A DNA stretch of 9,895 nt, from NCBI GenBank assembly GCA_027031025.1, contig JALVEJ010000177.1, positions 1 to 9,895 on the forward strand. The letters are read 5' to 3'. This DNA comes from Flavobacteriales bacterium. GTDB taxonomy: Bacteria > Bacteroidota > Bacteroidia > Flavobacteriales > Flavobacteriaceae. The notes under the pieces are model-generated. The model saw only the letters and a list, made by a program, of their open reading frames with translations, was not told where the DNA came from and did no database searches. A program made the translations under genes and the position numbers. Position 1 is the first letter of the stretch. Each line of letters begins with the position of its first letter. This document shows, one piece after another, positions 1-6,096 of this stretch.

Positions 1-141
1 ATTTTAGCCTTTTTGGTTTTAAAATTGCGACAAATATGCGACTAATTTTTGTTCCTTTTTTACTCAAAAAGGGAATAAAAAAAAATGCCTAATCCTAAAA
101 ATTTATTAGAGTTTAAGCCGGTATTTTTTTATTAAAATTTT
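1..141. other. AT-rich stretch without a recognisable gene
   Basis: I see no coding region, RNA gene or mobile element here. The sequence is very AT-rich, with a weak hairpin of only C/T against A/G bases (54-60 with 66-72) that has no proper terminator tail. The hexamer tgcgac occurs twice (26-31 and 37-42). A 16-codon open frame from an ATG near position 85 has no homology I recognise and is ignored. Together with the tandem repeats to its right, this makes a gene-free stretch of 322 bases at the left edge. Confidence 0.5.
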
Positions 142-149
142 TATCTTTG
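142..149 (+). promoter_or_regulatory. Candidate -7 promoter box before the tandem structured repeats
   Basis: TATCTTTG is an exact match to the Bacteroidota -7 consensus TAnnTTTG. The expected transcription start, about 7 bases downstream, falls at about 156, right at the first base of the first structured repeat (157). There is no good -33 TTG box at the usual 19-21 base spacing. No open reading frame follows on this strand, so if active it would drive a non-coding transcript. In such AT-rich DNA a chance match is possible. Confidence 0.4.
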
Positions 150-156
150 CAACTGT

Positions 157-227
157 AAGTCAGTTGTATGGAGCATGGTTCCATACGTAAAACATACAGC
201 GAATGCCCTTCTGTATGTTTCTGACTT
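157..227 (+). repeat. Structured tandem repeat, unit 1 (three-way junction)
   Basis: This 71-base unit folds on paper as a closed three-way junction. An outer 7-bp stem pairs 157-163 with 221-227. A first hairpin pairs 166-172 with 180-186 around a 7-base loop. A second hairpin pairs 190-199 with 211-220 around an 11-base loop. The linkers are TT (164-165) and GTA (187-189). All three stems are perfectly paired. The outer stem is followed by a run of T (226-230), so on the plus strand the end of the unit also resembles an intrinsic terminator. The strand is assigned from the upstream -7 box and the T run, and the element could equally act as DNA or in the 3' untranslated region of the minus-strand genes. 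I do not recognise its family. Confidence 0.7.
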
Positions 228-241
228 TTTCTATATAAATA

Positions 242-313
242 AATCCGGTTATATAGAGTAGGCGTTCTATATGTAAAACATACAACGGCAGCAGTCCTGT
301 ATGTTTCCGGTTT
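242..313 (+). repeat. Structured tandem repeat, unit 2 (three-way junction)
   Basis: This second copy of the element has the same plan and the same linkers (TT at 249-250, GTA at 273-275). The outer stem pairs 242-248 with 307-313 with one T-T mismatch. Hairpin 1 pairs 251-257 with 266-272 around an 8-base loop. Hairpin 2 pairs 276-284 with 298-306 around a 13-base loop. Hairpin 2 has the same nine base pairs as in unit 1, while the outer stem and hairpin 1 differ at positions that change in pairs and keep the pairing. The unit repeats at an 85-base period and ends 10 bases beyond the stop codon of the DUF2442 gene on the other strand. Family unknown to me. Confidence 0.7.
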
Positions 314-322
314 ATTATTCAG

Positions 323-568
323 CTATTTTGAAGCAAATTCATTGTTATAAATACTTTCTGATGGTATATCCATTTGCCCATCTTCCCAAGTCAAATGTCC
401 AAATGCAATAGAAACGTTTTTGAAACGTTTTTTATCTCTGAATTGTGTTGTCATCGGACTGTGAACTTTAAAAAGAAAATCTTTAAAATCCGCAATCCTT
501 TTTTCTCCGTTGTCAAAAACAACTTTCAGTTTATAGTCTGATAAATAATTTACTTTTGTTATTTCCAT
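323..568 (-). CDS. DUF2442 domain protein, partner of the upstream Fic gene
   Basis: This small 81-residue protein matches the DUF2442 family: an N-terminal beta segment with a V-x-F-D-N-G-E turn (residues 17-23), the stretch around F28-F33, and the C-terminal signature G-H-L-T-W-E-D-G-Q-M-D-I-P (57-69) before S-I-Y. The family has no agreed biochemical role. Its members are short, probably single-domain proteins often found beside toxin-like or mobile genes. The ATG start is well supported because its A is also the last base of the upstream Fic gene's TAA stop (TAATG). This implies translational coupling and joint expression. The stop is TAG at 323-325. Tandem structured repeats begin 10 bases past the end. 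An antitoxin or accessory role is an inference from gene order only. Confidence 0.85.
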   Translation of the reverse strand: MEITKVNYLSDYKLKVVFDNGEKRIADFKDFLFKVHSPMTTQFRDKKRFKNVSIAFGHLTWEDGQMDIPSESIYNNEFASK

Positions 569-1341
569 TATTTTATTTTCAAAGCCATTGGTAACATTTT
601 TAAAAAAGGAATTGCATAGTCATAATTAACAGTTTCATAACTTTTTCCAATTCTATTTATGTTTTTATGATATGATTTATTTCTTTTCAAGTATAATTTT
701 TCAGAATTAATACTCCATGCATCTTTTCCTAATTTACTTACTAAAAACCATTTTTCCATTAATCTCGCTGTTCTGCCGTTTCCATCGGAAAACGGGTGAA
801 TAGCAACAAAAACCAAATGTATCATAGAAGCAAAATAAAACACTTGTGTAATGCTTAAGTTTCGTTTTCTCAATATGGAAATGTCTTTAAACAATCTTTT
901 CATTTCCTTTTTTACTATTTGTTTATCGGCACCTGTATAGACAACTTCATAAGCATTCATAACAGATACGTTTTTATCTCTGTACGTTCCTTTATACTTA
1001 TCTTCTACTGCGCTTGTGTTTGTTAATAATTTATGACAATGTAATACGTTTTTTTCATTTAAAACGTGTTTTTGAGCAAATGAATACGCTTCTTCCAAAT
1101 CTGTTATTTCTTTAAAAGATTTTGTTTTTGTATTCATTCCGGAAGTATAATATTTGTAATACGTATCTAAATCAATAGGGTTACCTTCAATCATTGATGA
1201 ATATACCACAGCCGCCTTTCTTACATATCCCAAATCAATATTTTTATTTTTTATTTTATTGAAATGTTTAAACAAAGTCAGTTTTTGCTCTTTTTTATAT
1301 TTAGCAAACTGACGTGTTGGTATAATACTCAATCTTTCCAT
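568..1341 (-). CDS. Fic-domain protein (class II, putative AMP-transferase)
   Basis: Fic proteins usually transfer AMP (or another nucleotide part) onto a hydroxyl side chain of a target protein. With the start used here the protein has 257 residues. The catalytic motif HPFSDGNGR is intact at 182-190 (H182, D186, N188, R190) and R193 completes the HxFx(D/E)GNGRxxR pattern. Upstream, S48-xxx-E52-G53 fits the inhibitory-helix motif (S/T)xxxE(G/N) whose glutamate blocks ATP binding. Its location N-terminal to the Fic core makes this a self-inhibited class II Fic. The frame stays open back to a TTG at 1371, but that codon lies in a -7 promoter box (1369-1376), so the ATG at 1339-1341 is preferred. 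The DUF2442 gene follows with a 1-base overlap. The target protein cannot be predicted. Confidence 0.9.
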   Translation of the reverse strand: MERLSIIPTRQFAKYKKEQKLTLFKHFNKIKNKNIDLGYVRKAAVVYSSMIEGNPIDLDTYYKYYTSGMNTKTKSFKEITDLEEAYSFAQKHVLNEKNVLHCHKLLTNTSAVEDKYKGTYRDKNVSVMNAYEVVYTGADKQIVKKEMKRLFKDISILRKRNLSITQVFYFASMIHLVFVAIHPFSDGNGRTARLMEKWFLVSKLGKDAWSINSEKLYLKRNKSYHKNINRIGKSYETVNYDYAIPFLKMLPMALKIK

Positions 1342-1368
1342 TAGATTATTTTTATTTGAATAAAAATA

Positions 1369-1376
1369 CAAATATA
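1369..1376 (-). promoter_or_regulatory. Candidate -7 promoter box of the Fic/DUF2442 operon
   Basis: Read on the minus strand this is TATATTTG, a full match to the Bacteroidota -7 consensus TAnnTTTG. Transcription would start near 1362, giving a leader of about 20 bases before the ATG at 1341. It overlaps the alternative TTG start at 1371, which argues against using that start. No convincing -33 TTG is seen at the standard distance. Confidence 0.45.
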
Positions 1377-1542
1377 TTCTTAGATAATCATCAAGTTTTG
1401 TGAAATTTGTTTTTATTCGTTAATCAATTGCTGTGTTTTTCAACTTTATTATCCTTTATAAATAATTAGTAAAATATTTAACAATTTTAAAACCTGGTAA
1501 CAAACTTGCGACAGGATCAAATAAAATGAATAGATAGTTAGA

Positions 1543-1574
1543 AAAAAGCCCGCCAAAAATCAGGCGGGCTTTTT
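1543..1574. terminator. Bidirectional rho-independent terminator after the PorE-like gene
   Basis: A perfect 12-bp inverted repeat (1543-1554 with 1563-1574) has a GC-rich core of seven pairs (gcccgcc / ggcgggc) and an 8-base loop. It is bordered by A and T runs on both sides, so it has a U-tract in either direction. It lies 14 bases past the stop codon of the minus-strand PorE-like gene and is its terminator. It also insulates the Fic/DUF2442 operon from read-through. Confidence 0.92.
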
Positions 1575-1587
1575 AACATGGTAAGTT

Positions 1588-3789
1588 TTATTGTGGTTTC
1601 TCATCATCTTCATCGCTGATAATAACAAACTCGGTCCGGCGGTTCATTTGATGTTCTTCTTCTGAACATTTAACGCCATCAACACACCGGTTAACCGGAC
1701 GGCTTTCGCCGAAACCTTTGGCTTTCAATCGATAAGGGTCAATACCGTGATCTATTAAATATTGCATAGTAGCTTTGGCACGACGTTCAGAAAGTGCTTG
1801 ATTGTAAGCTTTGGAATTTCTGCTATCGGTATGTGACTCCATACTGAGTTTGATTTCAGGATGTTCTTTTAAGAGTTTTACAATCTTATCCAATTCTACG
1901 GCAGCATCGGGTCGAATGTCTGATTTGTTTAAATCAAAATAAATAGGATTGAGTTTGAGTTTTAGCATTAAGATACGTTGTTTATTGGGTTTAATCCAAT
2001 TTAAAGTATCTCTTCCCAATTTTTGTTTATAATTGTATCGTTTGGGTAAATAATCTTTTTTTCTAAATTCAAATTCGTAAAAGACTTCTTTGTGACGCCG
2101 GTCTAATGGTACTTCAAAATCCAAACAACCGTTAGGTTTGGTATATTGAACAAATTTTTCATCATGTCCGTTATGCCCGTATATTTTAACTTGAACACTG
2201 TCAAGAGCTTTTTTAGTTTCATAATCTGCAACACAAACTTTGATTTTTTGTTTTTGTTCCAGAATGATATCCTTTTCTATTTTCGGATTAGTTAAACTAT
2301 ATGTATCAAATTTTACAATTGTATCTTTATAGCCTTTGCGATAGGCTCGTATTTCATAGTTTTTTTCTGGATCAACCAAAAATGAAAATCTGCCGTCAAA
2401 GAAAGACAGGTTTTTAGTGACCGGTTTACCATCACTATAAAGTTCTACTCGGGCATTAGGAACCACATAACCATTATCATCTTTAGTATGACCAACAAAA
2501 TAAATCAGTGGTTTAATCATTTCTGAGGTTTTAAACAAATAGATATCATCCGAACCTTGTCCACCTAATCTGTTAGAAGAGATAAAACCTTCGTTATGCG
2601 GTTTGTTAATGATAAAAGCAAAATCATCTTTGGAACTGTTATAAGGCAATCCCATATTTTTGAGCATAAAAAATTTGCCTTCTATGTAAAAAGCGACAAA
2701 AATGTCCAGTCCGCCTAAGCCGGCATGTCCATCGGACGAAAAAAACAAGTTGCCGTATTGATCGACAAAAGGAAAAGTTTCGGTGCCTTCGGTATTGATT
2801 TTATTGCCCAGATTTACGGGTTCGCCCAAAGTCCAATCATCTTTTACAACAACTTTATAGATGTCGGATTTTCCATAAGTTCCCGGCATATTAGAAGCAA
2901 AATATAAGGTGTGTTCATCCGGGCTTAACCAAGGATGGGCACAATCATAATCATTACTGTCGAAGTGAACTTCTTCCGCTTTTGACCAAGAACCGTCTGC
3001 TTGTTTAAAACTACGATAAATTTTTAAATTATAATCTCTTAATTTGTTTTTTTTATGAGGACTAAGATTATTCCGGGTGAAAAACATCACCGTAAAATCT
3101 TTATTAAAGGTAGGAGAACTTTCATGATAGTCCGTATTGATGTTTGGATCAAAACCTTGTGCTTTGTTAAAATCATTTTGATTTTCGCGAACGGCTGTCA
3201 TCAAATCGGTAAAGGGCATATTGTCGTAAGATGACCGGCGTTTGCCTTTGGCTTCAATATTATTGGTTGTATAGACAATTTGTCCGTCTTTGTAATAGGT
3301 CCCGCCATATTCTGTAAACTTACTATTTAATGATAAGCCAAAAAGTTGGGCTTTGGGACCTTCCCGTTTGACTTTTTCAACAATATCCAATTCTTTGAAA
3401 AACTCTTGCAAGCGACTATCACTCATCCCGGATTTTTGTTTGTAAATACGCATCCATTTGACAGATTCGTCGTATTTTTTATTTTGACGTAATGTCATGG
3501 CATATTTAAAATAGTAAATAGGCTCATTGTTAGTATCATAAATGGCTTTTTCGTACCACTTTTCGGCTTCTTCAGGTTGACTGATTTCTGCGTAAGCGTC
3601 TCCTAATTTTTTATAAATATAAGTTGCGTCCCGCTTGTCATGTTTTAATAATTTTTTATAAGCTTTAATGGCTTCTTGGTATTTAAACCGGTCAAATAAA
3701 CGGTCTGCATTTTTGGTTTTTTTAGATTGTCCGTAACCGGTGAGAGTAAGTAAACTAAAAAAAACAATTAATAGATGTATTTGTTTCAT
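1588..3789 (-). CDS. PorE-like OmpA-family protein: TPR, PD40 propeller, carboxypeptidase-regulatory domains, OmpA C-terminus
   Basis: The 733-residue envelope protein has a signal peptide at 1-20 (hydrophobic core, cleavage near G20-Q21). TPR-like helices follow (about 27-140). PD40/WD40-like propeller blades lie at about 150-420, with S-S-P-T-F, H-P-W-L-S-P-D and repeated (S/L)-D-I-(Y/F) ends at 308-311, 361-364 and 414-417. One or two carboxypeptidase-regulatory (CNA-B-like) beta domains come next (about 428-510 and 515-600). The OmpA C-terminal domain (about 613-725) keeps the peptidoglycan-binding pair D655 and R670, 15 residues apart. Porphyromonas gingivalis PorE, a T9SS component linking the outer membrane to peptidoglycan, has the same domain order. 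Bacteroidota often carry several such paralogues, usually beside a PorP/SprF gene. None is seen here, so a direct T9SS role is likely but unproven. It appears to be a single-gene unit with its own terminator. Confidence 0.9.
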   Translation of the reverse strand: MKQIHLLIVFFSLLTLTGYGQSKKTKNADRLFDRFKYQEAIKAYKKLLKHDKRDATYIYKKLGDAYAEISQPEEAEKWYEKAIYDTNNEPIYYFKYAMTLRQNKKYDESVKWMRIYKQKSGMSDSRLQEFFKELDIVEKVKREGPKAQLFGLSLNSKFTEYGGTYYKDGQIVYTTNNIEAKGKRRSSYDNMPFTDLMTAVRENQNDFNKAQGFDPNINTDYHESSPTFNKDFTVMFFTRNNLSPHKKNKLRDYNLKIYRSFKQADGSWSKAEEVHFDSNDYDCAHPWLSPDEHTLYFASNMPGTYGKSDIYKVVVKDDWTLGEPVNLGNKINTEGTETFPFVDQYGNLFFSSDGHAGLGGLDIFVAFYIEGKFFMLKNMGLPYNSSKDDFAFIINKPHNEGFISSNRLGGQGSDDIYLFKTSEMIKPLIYFVGHTKDDNGYVVPNARVELYSDGKPVTKNLSFFDGRFSFLVDPEKNYEIRAYRKGYKDTIVKFDTYSLTNPKIEKDIILEQKQKIKVCVADYETKKALDSVQVKIYGHNGHDEKFVQYTKPNGCLDFEVPLDRRHKEVFYEFEFRKKDYLPKRYNYKQKLGRDTLNWIKPNKQRILMLKLKLNPIYFDLNKSDIRPDAAVELDKIVKLLKEHPEIKLSMESHTDSRNSKAYNQALSERRAKATMQYLIDHGIDPYRLKAKGFGESRPVNRCVDGVKCSEEEHQMNRRTEFVIISDEDDEKPQ

Positions 3790-3816
3790 ATGAATTTATA
3801 TAAAAAATTATTACGG

Positions 3817-3824
3817 CAAATTTA
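3817..3824 (-). promoter_or_regulatory. Candidate -7 promoter box of the PorE-like gene
   Basis: On the minus strand this reads TAAATTTG, a full TAnnTTTG match. Transcription would begin near 3810, leaving a leader of about 20 bases before the ATG at 3789. The spacing is like that of the Fic promoter. The -33 element is not evident. The rest of the 192-base gap up to the TatD gene is AT-rich with nothing else recognisable. Confidence 0.45.
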
Positions 3825-3981
3825 ATCAATAAGTCTTATTAATTGGCTTTAATATTAGAATTATTTACTATTTTTTGAAAACTTTTTGAGATTTTGTTTT
3901 TTTATTATCAATAAAAATTTAAAAATGATATTTTTTTAATGAAAAAGTAAGTTTTTGCTGTGTTTTTGTAATAAATGAAAA

Positions 3982-4746
3982 TTAGAGATTGAAAATGTCT
4001 ATACTATTATGATATAAAATACATTCAAGTTCCTCTTGTTTCATTTGATATATTTTGCTAAGTTTTTCTATTACTTTAATGATATGAGCCGGTTCGTTAC
4101 GTTTACCACGATAAGGAGTAGGGGATAACCAAGGCGCATCGGTTTCTGCTACCAAATTTTGTAGTGGAATTTGATTAAGAAATTTGTCGATTTTACCATT
4201 TTTAAATGTTACTACACCGCCTATGCCTAAATGAAAATTTAAATCGATAGCTCGTTGGGCTTGTTCGAGTGTGCCGGTAAAACAATGAAATATGCCAAAC
4301 AAATCCGGAGATTTTTCCTGCTCGATGATTTCAAAAACCTCGTCAAAAGCCTCCCTGATGTGGATGCTTACCGGTAATTTTTTTGCTTTTGCCCATTGCA
4401 GTTGCATTTGAAACGCTTCTTGTTGTTCGCGCAAAAAAGTTTGATCCCAATACAAATCTATCCCGATTTCGCCAATGCCGTAGTAAGTTCCCCTATCCAG
4501 TTCTTGTTTGATAATTGCCAGTTGCTCTTGATAATCTTCCTTTACCGACGTTGGATGTAAACCCATTAACGGTAACATATCACCCGGGTAGTCTTTAACA
4601 CATTGTTTTAAAGCGGAAATACTTTTGGTATCAATATTGGGTAAAACAAATTTTTCAATGCCGGCTTCTTTGGCGCGTTGCACCACTTCGTTGCGGTCTT
4701 GATCAAATTCACTGACAAAAATATGGGTGTGCGTATCAACAATCAT
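3982..4746 (-). CDS. TatD-family metal-dependent hydrolase (putative DNase)
   Basis: TatD proteins are cytoplasmic amidohydrolase-fold enzymes with two metal ions. Characterised members have Mg-dependent 3'-5' exonuclease or AP-type DNase activity. At 254 residues this is a full-length member and every family motif is intact: D-T-H-T-H (4-8, metal ligands H6 and H8), G-L-H-P (62-65), G-E-I-G-x-D (92-97, bridging E93), S-I-H-x-R (127-131, H129), F-H-C-F-T-G (153-158, H154) and E-T-D-A-P (201-205, D203). The ATG start sits directly before the first metal motif, as is usual. It lies 192 bases before the PorE-like gene on the same strand, too far to assume one operon, and is divergent from the NlpC/P60 gene. 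The physiological substrate of the family remains debated, so I give no gene symbol. Confidence 0.95.
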   Translation of the reverse strand: MIVDTHTHIFVSEFDQDRNEVVQRAKEAGIEKFVLPNIDTKSISALKQCVKDYPGDMLPLMGLHPTSVKEDYQEQLAIIKQELDRGTYYGIGEIGIDLYWDQTFLREQQEAFQMQLQWAKAKKLPVSIHIREAFDEVFEIIEQEKSPDLFGIFHCFTGTLEQAQRAIDLNFHLGIGGVVTFKNGKIDKFLNQIPLQNLVAETDAPWLSPTPYRGKRNEPAHIIKVIEKLSKIYQMKQEELECILYHNSIDIFNL

Positions 4747-4762
4747 ATTTCATTTTTTTTGA

Positions 4763-4770
4763 CAAAAATA
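4763..4770 (-). promoter_or_regulatory. Candidate -7 promoter box of the TatD gene
   Basis: The minus strand reads TATTTTTG, matching TAnnTTTG, with an expected transcription start near 4756 and a leader of about 10 bases before the ATG at 4746. The region is AT-rich and no -33 TTG is seen, so this is moderate to weak. It lies in the 88-base divergent gap shared with the NlpC/P60 gene. Confidence 0.35.
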
Positions 4771-4785
4771 GAGAAAATTAACCAG

Positions 4786-4815
4786 TTTGATGTCTGTAAA
4801 ATTATTGTATCTTTA
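4786..4815 (+). promoter_or_regulatory. Candidate -33/-7 promoter of the NlpC/P60 gene
   Basis: A TTTG at 4786-4789 (-33 box) is followed after 18 bases by TATCTTTA at 4808-4815. That is a -7 box with one mismatch (the last base) to TAnnTTTG. The spacing is one base short of the usual 19-21. Transcription would begin near 4821, about 14 bases before the ATG at 4835. It is the only promoter in the window where both boxes can be proposed. Confidence 0.45.
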
Positions 4816-4834
4816 AGCCGGTAAAATTATTATT

Positions 4835-6022
4835 ATGCTTAAAAAGGTTTTTATTATCATATTTATTACCGGATTTTGGTCTTGTCAAACTTATAAACCG
4901 ATACAACAACTTGTTAGGACAAATCGAATGGTTGAGCAAATCCGTCAAAAAATGTTGCCCGATAAACGTGATCATATTTTCAGATTACAAATGGTCGAAT
5001 TAAATAAAACCATAACACTTAAAGGCGCTACAGATTTTCCTAAGTTAAAACAAGCCATTATCCAAAGTTTAATACAAAAAGGTTATAAGCTTATAGACAG
5101 TATGAAATTATTACCAACCGATAAATTTAAAAACTTGGTGGGCATAACCCGTTTATCGGTGGCTAATCTGCGAGCCAAGCCTAAACATTCGGCAGAATTG
5201 GTAACGCAAACTTTAATGGGTATGCCGGTTTTGATTTTTGAACAACAAAACGGCTTTTATCATGTCAAAACGCCCGAAGGTTATTATGCTTGGGTTGATG
5301 CGGCGGGTATTGCAATTGTATCACGTCAAGAGTTTAGAGAATGGTTGGCTAAGCCTAAAATTATCATCACGGCAGCATGTGGCAAAATTTTCAAATCTCC
5401 TAACGAAACTGTTCCGGTTTCAGATTTTGTGTTAAATGATGTATTTGCTTTGAAAGAAATGCGCAATAACTACGCCCTTATTGAATATCCCGACAGACGG
5501 AGTGGTTACATTAAGAAAGAGGCGTTTTTAACTTTGAAACAATTTGAAGTACACAATCAAACAACCGATGCAAATGATTTGCTTAAGAACGCCAAACAAT
5601 ATTTGGGCATTCCGTATTTGTGGGGCGGCACCTCAATCAAAGGCTTGGATTGTAGCGGATTTACTAAAAATGTATATGCCCAACTAGGTTATTTGTTGCC
5701 TCGTGATGCATCTCAACAAGTAAAAATAGGGCAAACTGTTCAAATTACTGCTGATTTTTCACAATTAAAACCCGGCGATTTGTTGTTTTTTGGTTATCAG
5801 AAAAATGGCAAAGATAAAATCACCCATGTTGCTATTCATATGGGCAATGGGCGCATCATTCACGCCACCGGCGAAGTCAAAATTGAAAGTTTGAATCAAA
5901 ATGATAAGGATTATAATAAAGATAGATACCAAACTTTACTACAAGCCCGTCGAATATTAGGACAAGTGAAACCGAATTTTACAAAATATTATACTTTGGA
6001 TTGCCCGATGTTGTATTTTTAA
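4835..6022 (+). CDS. NlpC/P60 peptidoglycan peptidase, predicted lipoprotein with SH3-like domains
   Basis: Enzymes of this type cut peptide stems of peptidoglycan, commonly the gamma-D-glutamyl to diamino acid bond, as in dipeptidyl-peptidase VI and YkfC. The 395-residue product starts with a lipoprotein-like signal (K3-K4, hydrophobic 5-15, S16-C17), so it should be anchored in an envelope membrane. The lipobox (F-W-S-C) is not ideal but resembles Bacteroidota examples. Bacterial SH3-like segments follow at about 103-165 and 175-235. The catalytic NlpC/P60 domain covers about 244-375, with nucleophile C273 in L-D-C-S-G-F, H331 in T-H-V-A-I-H, and H343 as third residue of the triad. The L-P-R-D-A-S-x-Q and K-P-G-D-L-L-F-F motifs are also present. 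It is transcribed alone and converges on the secreted peptidase gene. The substrate bond is inferred from the family. Confidence 0.93.
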   Translation: MLKKVFIIIFITGFWSCQTYKPIQQLVRTNRMVEQIRQKMLPDKRDHIFRLQMVELNKTITLKGATDFPKLKQAIIQSLIQKGYKLIDSMKLLPTDKFKNLVGITRLSVANLRAKPKHSAELVTQTLMGMPVLIFEQQNGFYHVKTPEGYYAWVDAAGIAIVSRQEFREWLAKPKIIITAACGKIFKSPNETVPVSDFVLNDVFALKEMRNNYALIEYPDRRSGYIKKEAFLTLKQFEVHNQTTDANDLLKNAKQYLGIPYLWGGTSIKGLDCSGFTKNVYAQLGYLLPRDASQQVKIGQTVQITADFSQLKPGDLLFFGYQKNGKDKITHVAIHMGNGRIIHATGEVKIESLNQNDKDYNKDRYQTLLQARRILGQVKPNFTKYYTLDCPMLYF

Positions 6023-6049
6023 ATTGGTTTAATAATTTATAATAAAGCC

Positions 6050-6082
6050 AGACCTAGTAGGTTTTAAAAACCTGCTAGGTCT
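6050..6082. terminator. Long palindrome between convergent genes, probable shared terminator
   Basis: A 16-base arm (6050-6065) is complementary to 6067-6082 around a single centre base. The only imperfection is T6058 against G6074, a G-U wobble when read as plus-strand RNA. It lies 28 bases after the NlpC/P60 stop and 15 bases after the secreted peptidase stop, so it could end both transcripts. T-runs occur inside the arms rather than after them, which is unlike a classical terminator. From memory, palindromes with the ends agacct / aggtct recur between genes in many Bacteroidota, so it may be a dispersed repeat. Confidence 0.7.
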
Positions 6083-6096
6083 AACTGATTTGAGAA

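Noticed and set aside
157..313. A minimal CRISPR array
   Set aside because: There are only two units, their sequence differs greatly outside hairpin 2, the spacing is not repeat-spacer-like, and no cas gene is present.
157..313. Integron attC sites or a hammerhead ribozyme
   Set aside because: I find no RYYYAAC/GTTRRRY core pair at the ends and no integrase. The conserved hammerhead core (CTGATGA and GAAA) is absent although the three-stem outline is similar.
1342..1371. TTG start at 1371 for the Fic protein, adding ten residues
   Set aside because: The codon lies inside the likely -7 box, the added residues are low-complexity, and an ATG stands at 1339-1341.
25..1513. Direct repeat ttgcgaca at 25-32 and 1506-1513 bracketing the Fic island, as a target-site duplication
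   Set aside because: A rough estimate gives one or two shared 8-mers by chance between two flanks of this size and composition. Similar tgcgac strings also occur at 37-42 and 8739-8744. There is no terminal inverted repeat or transposase.
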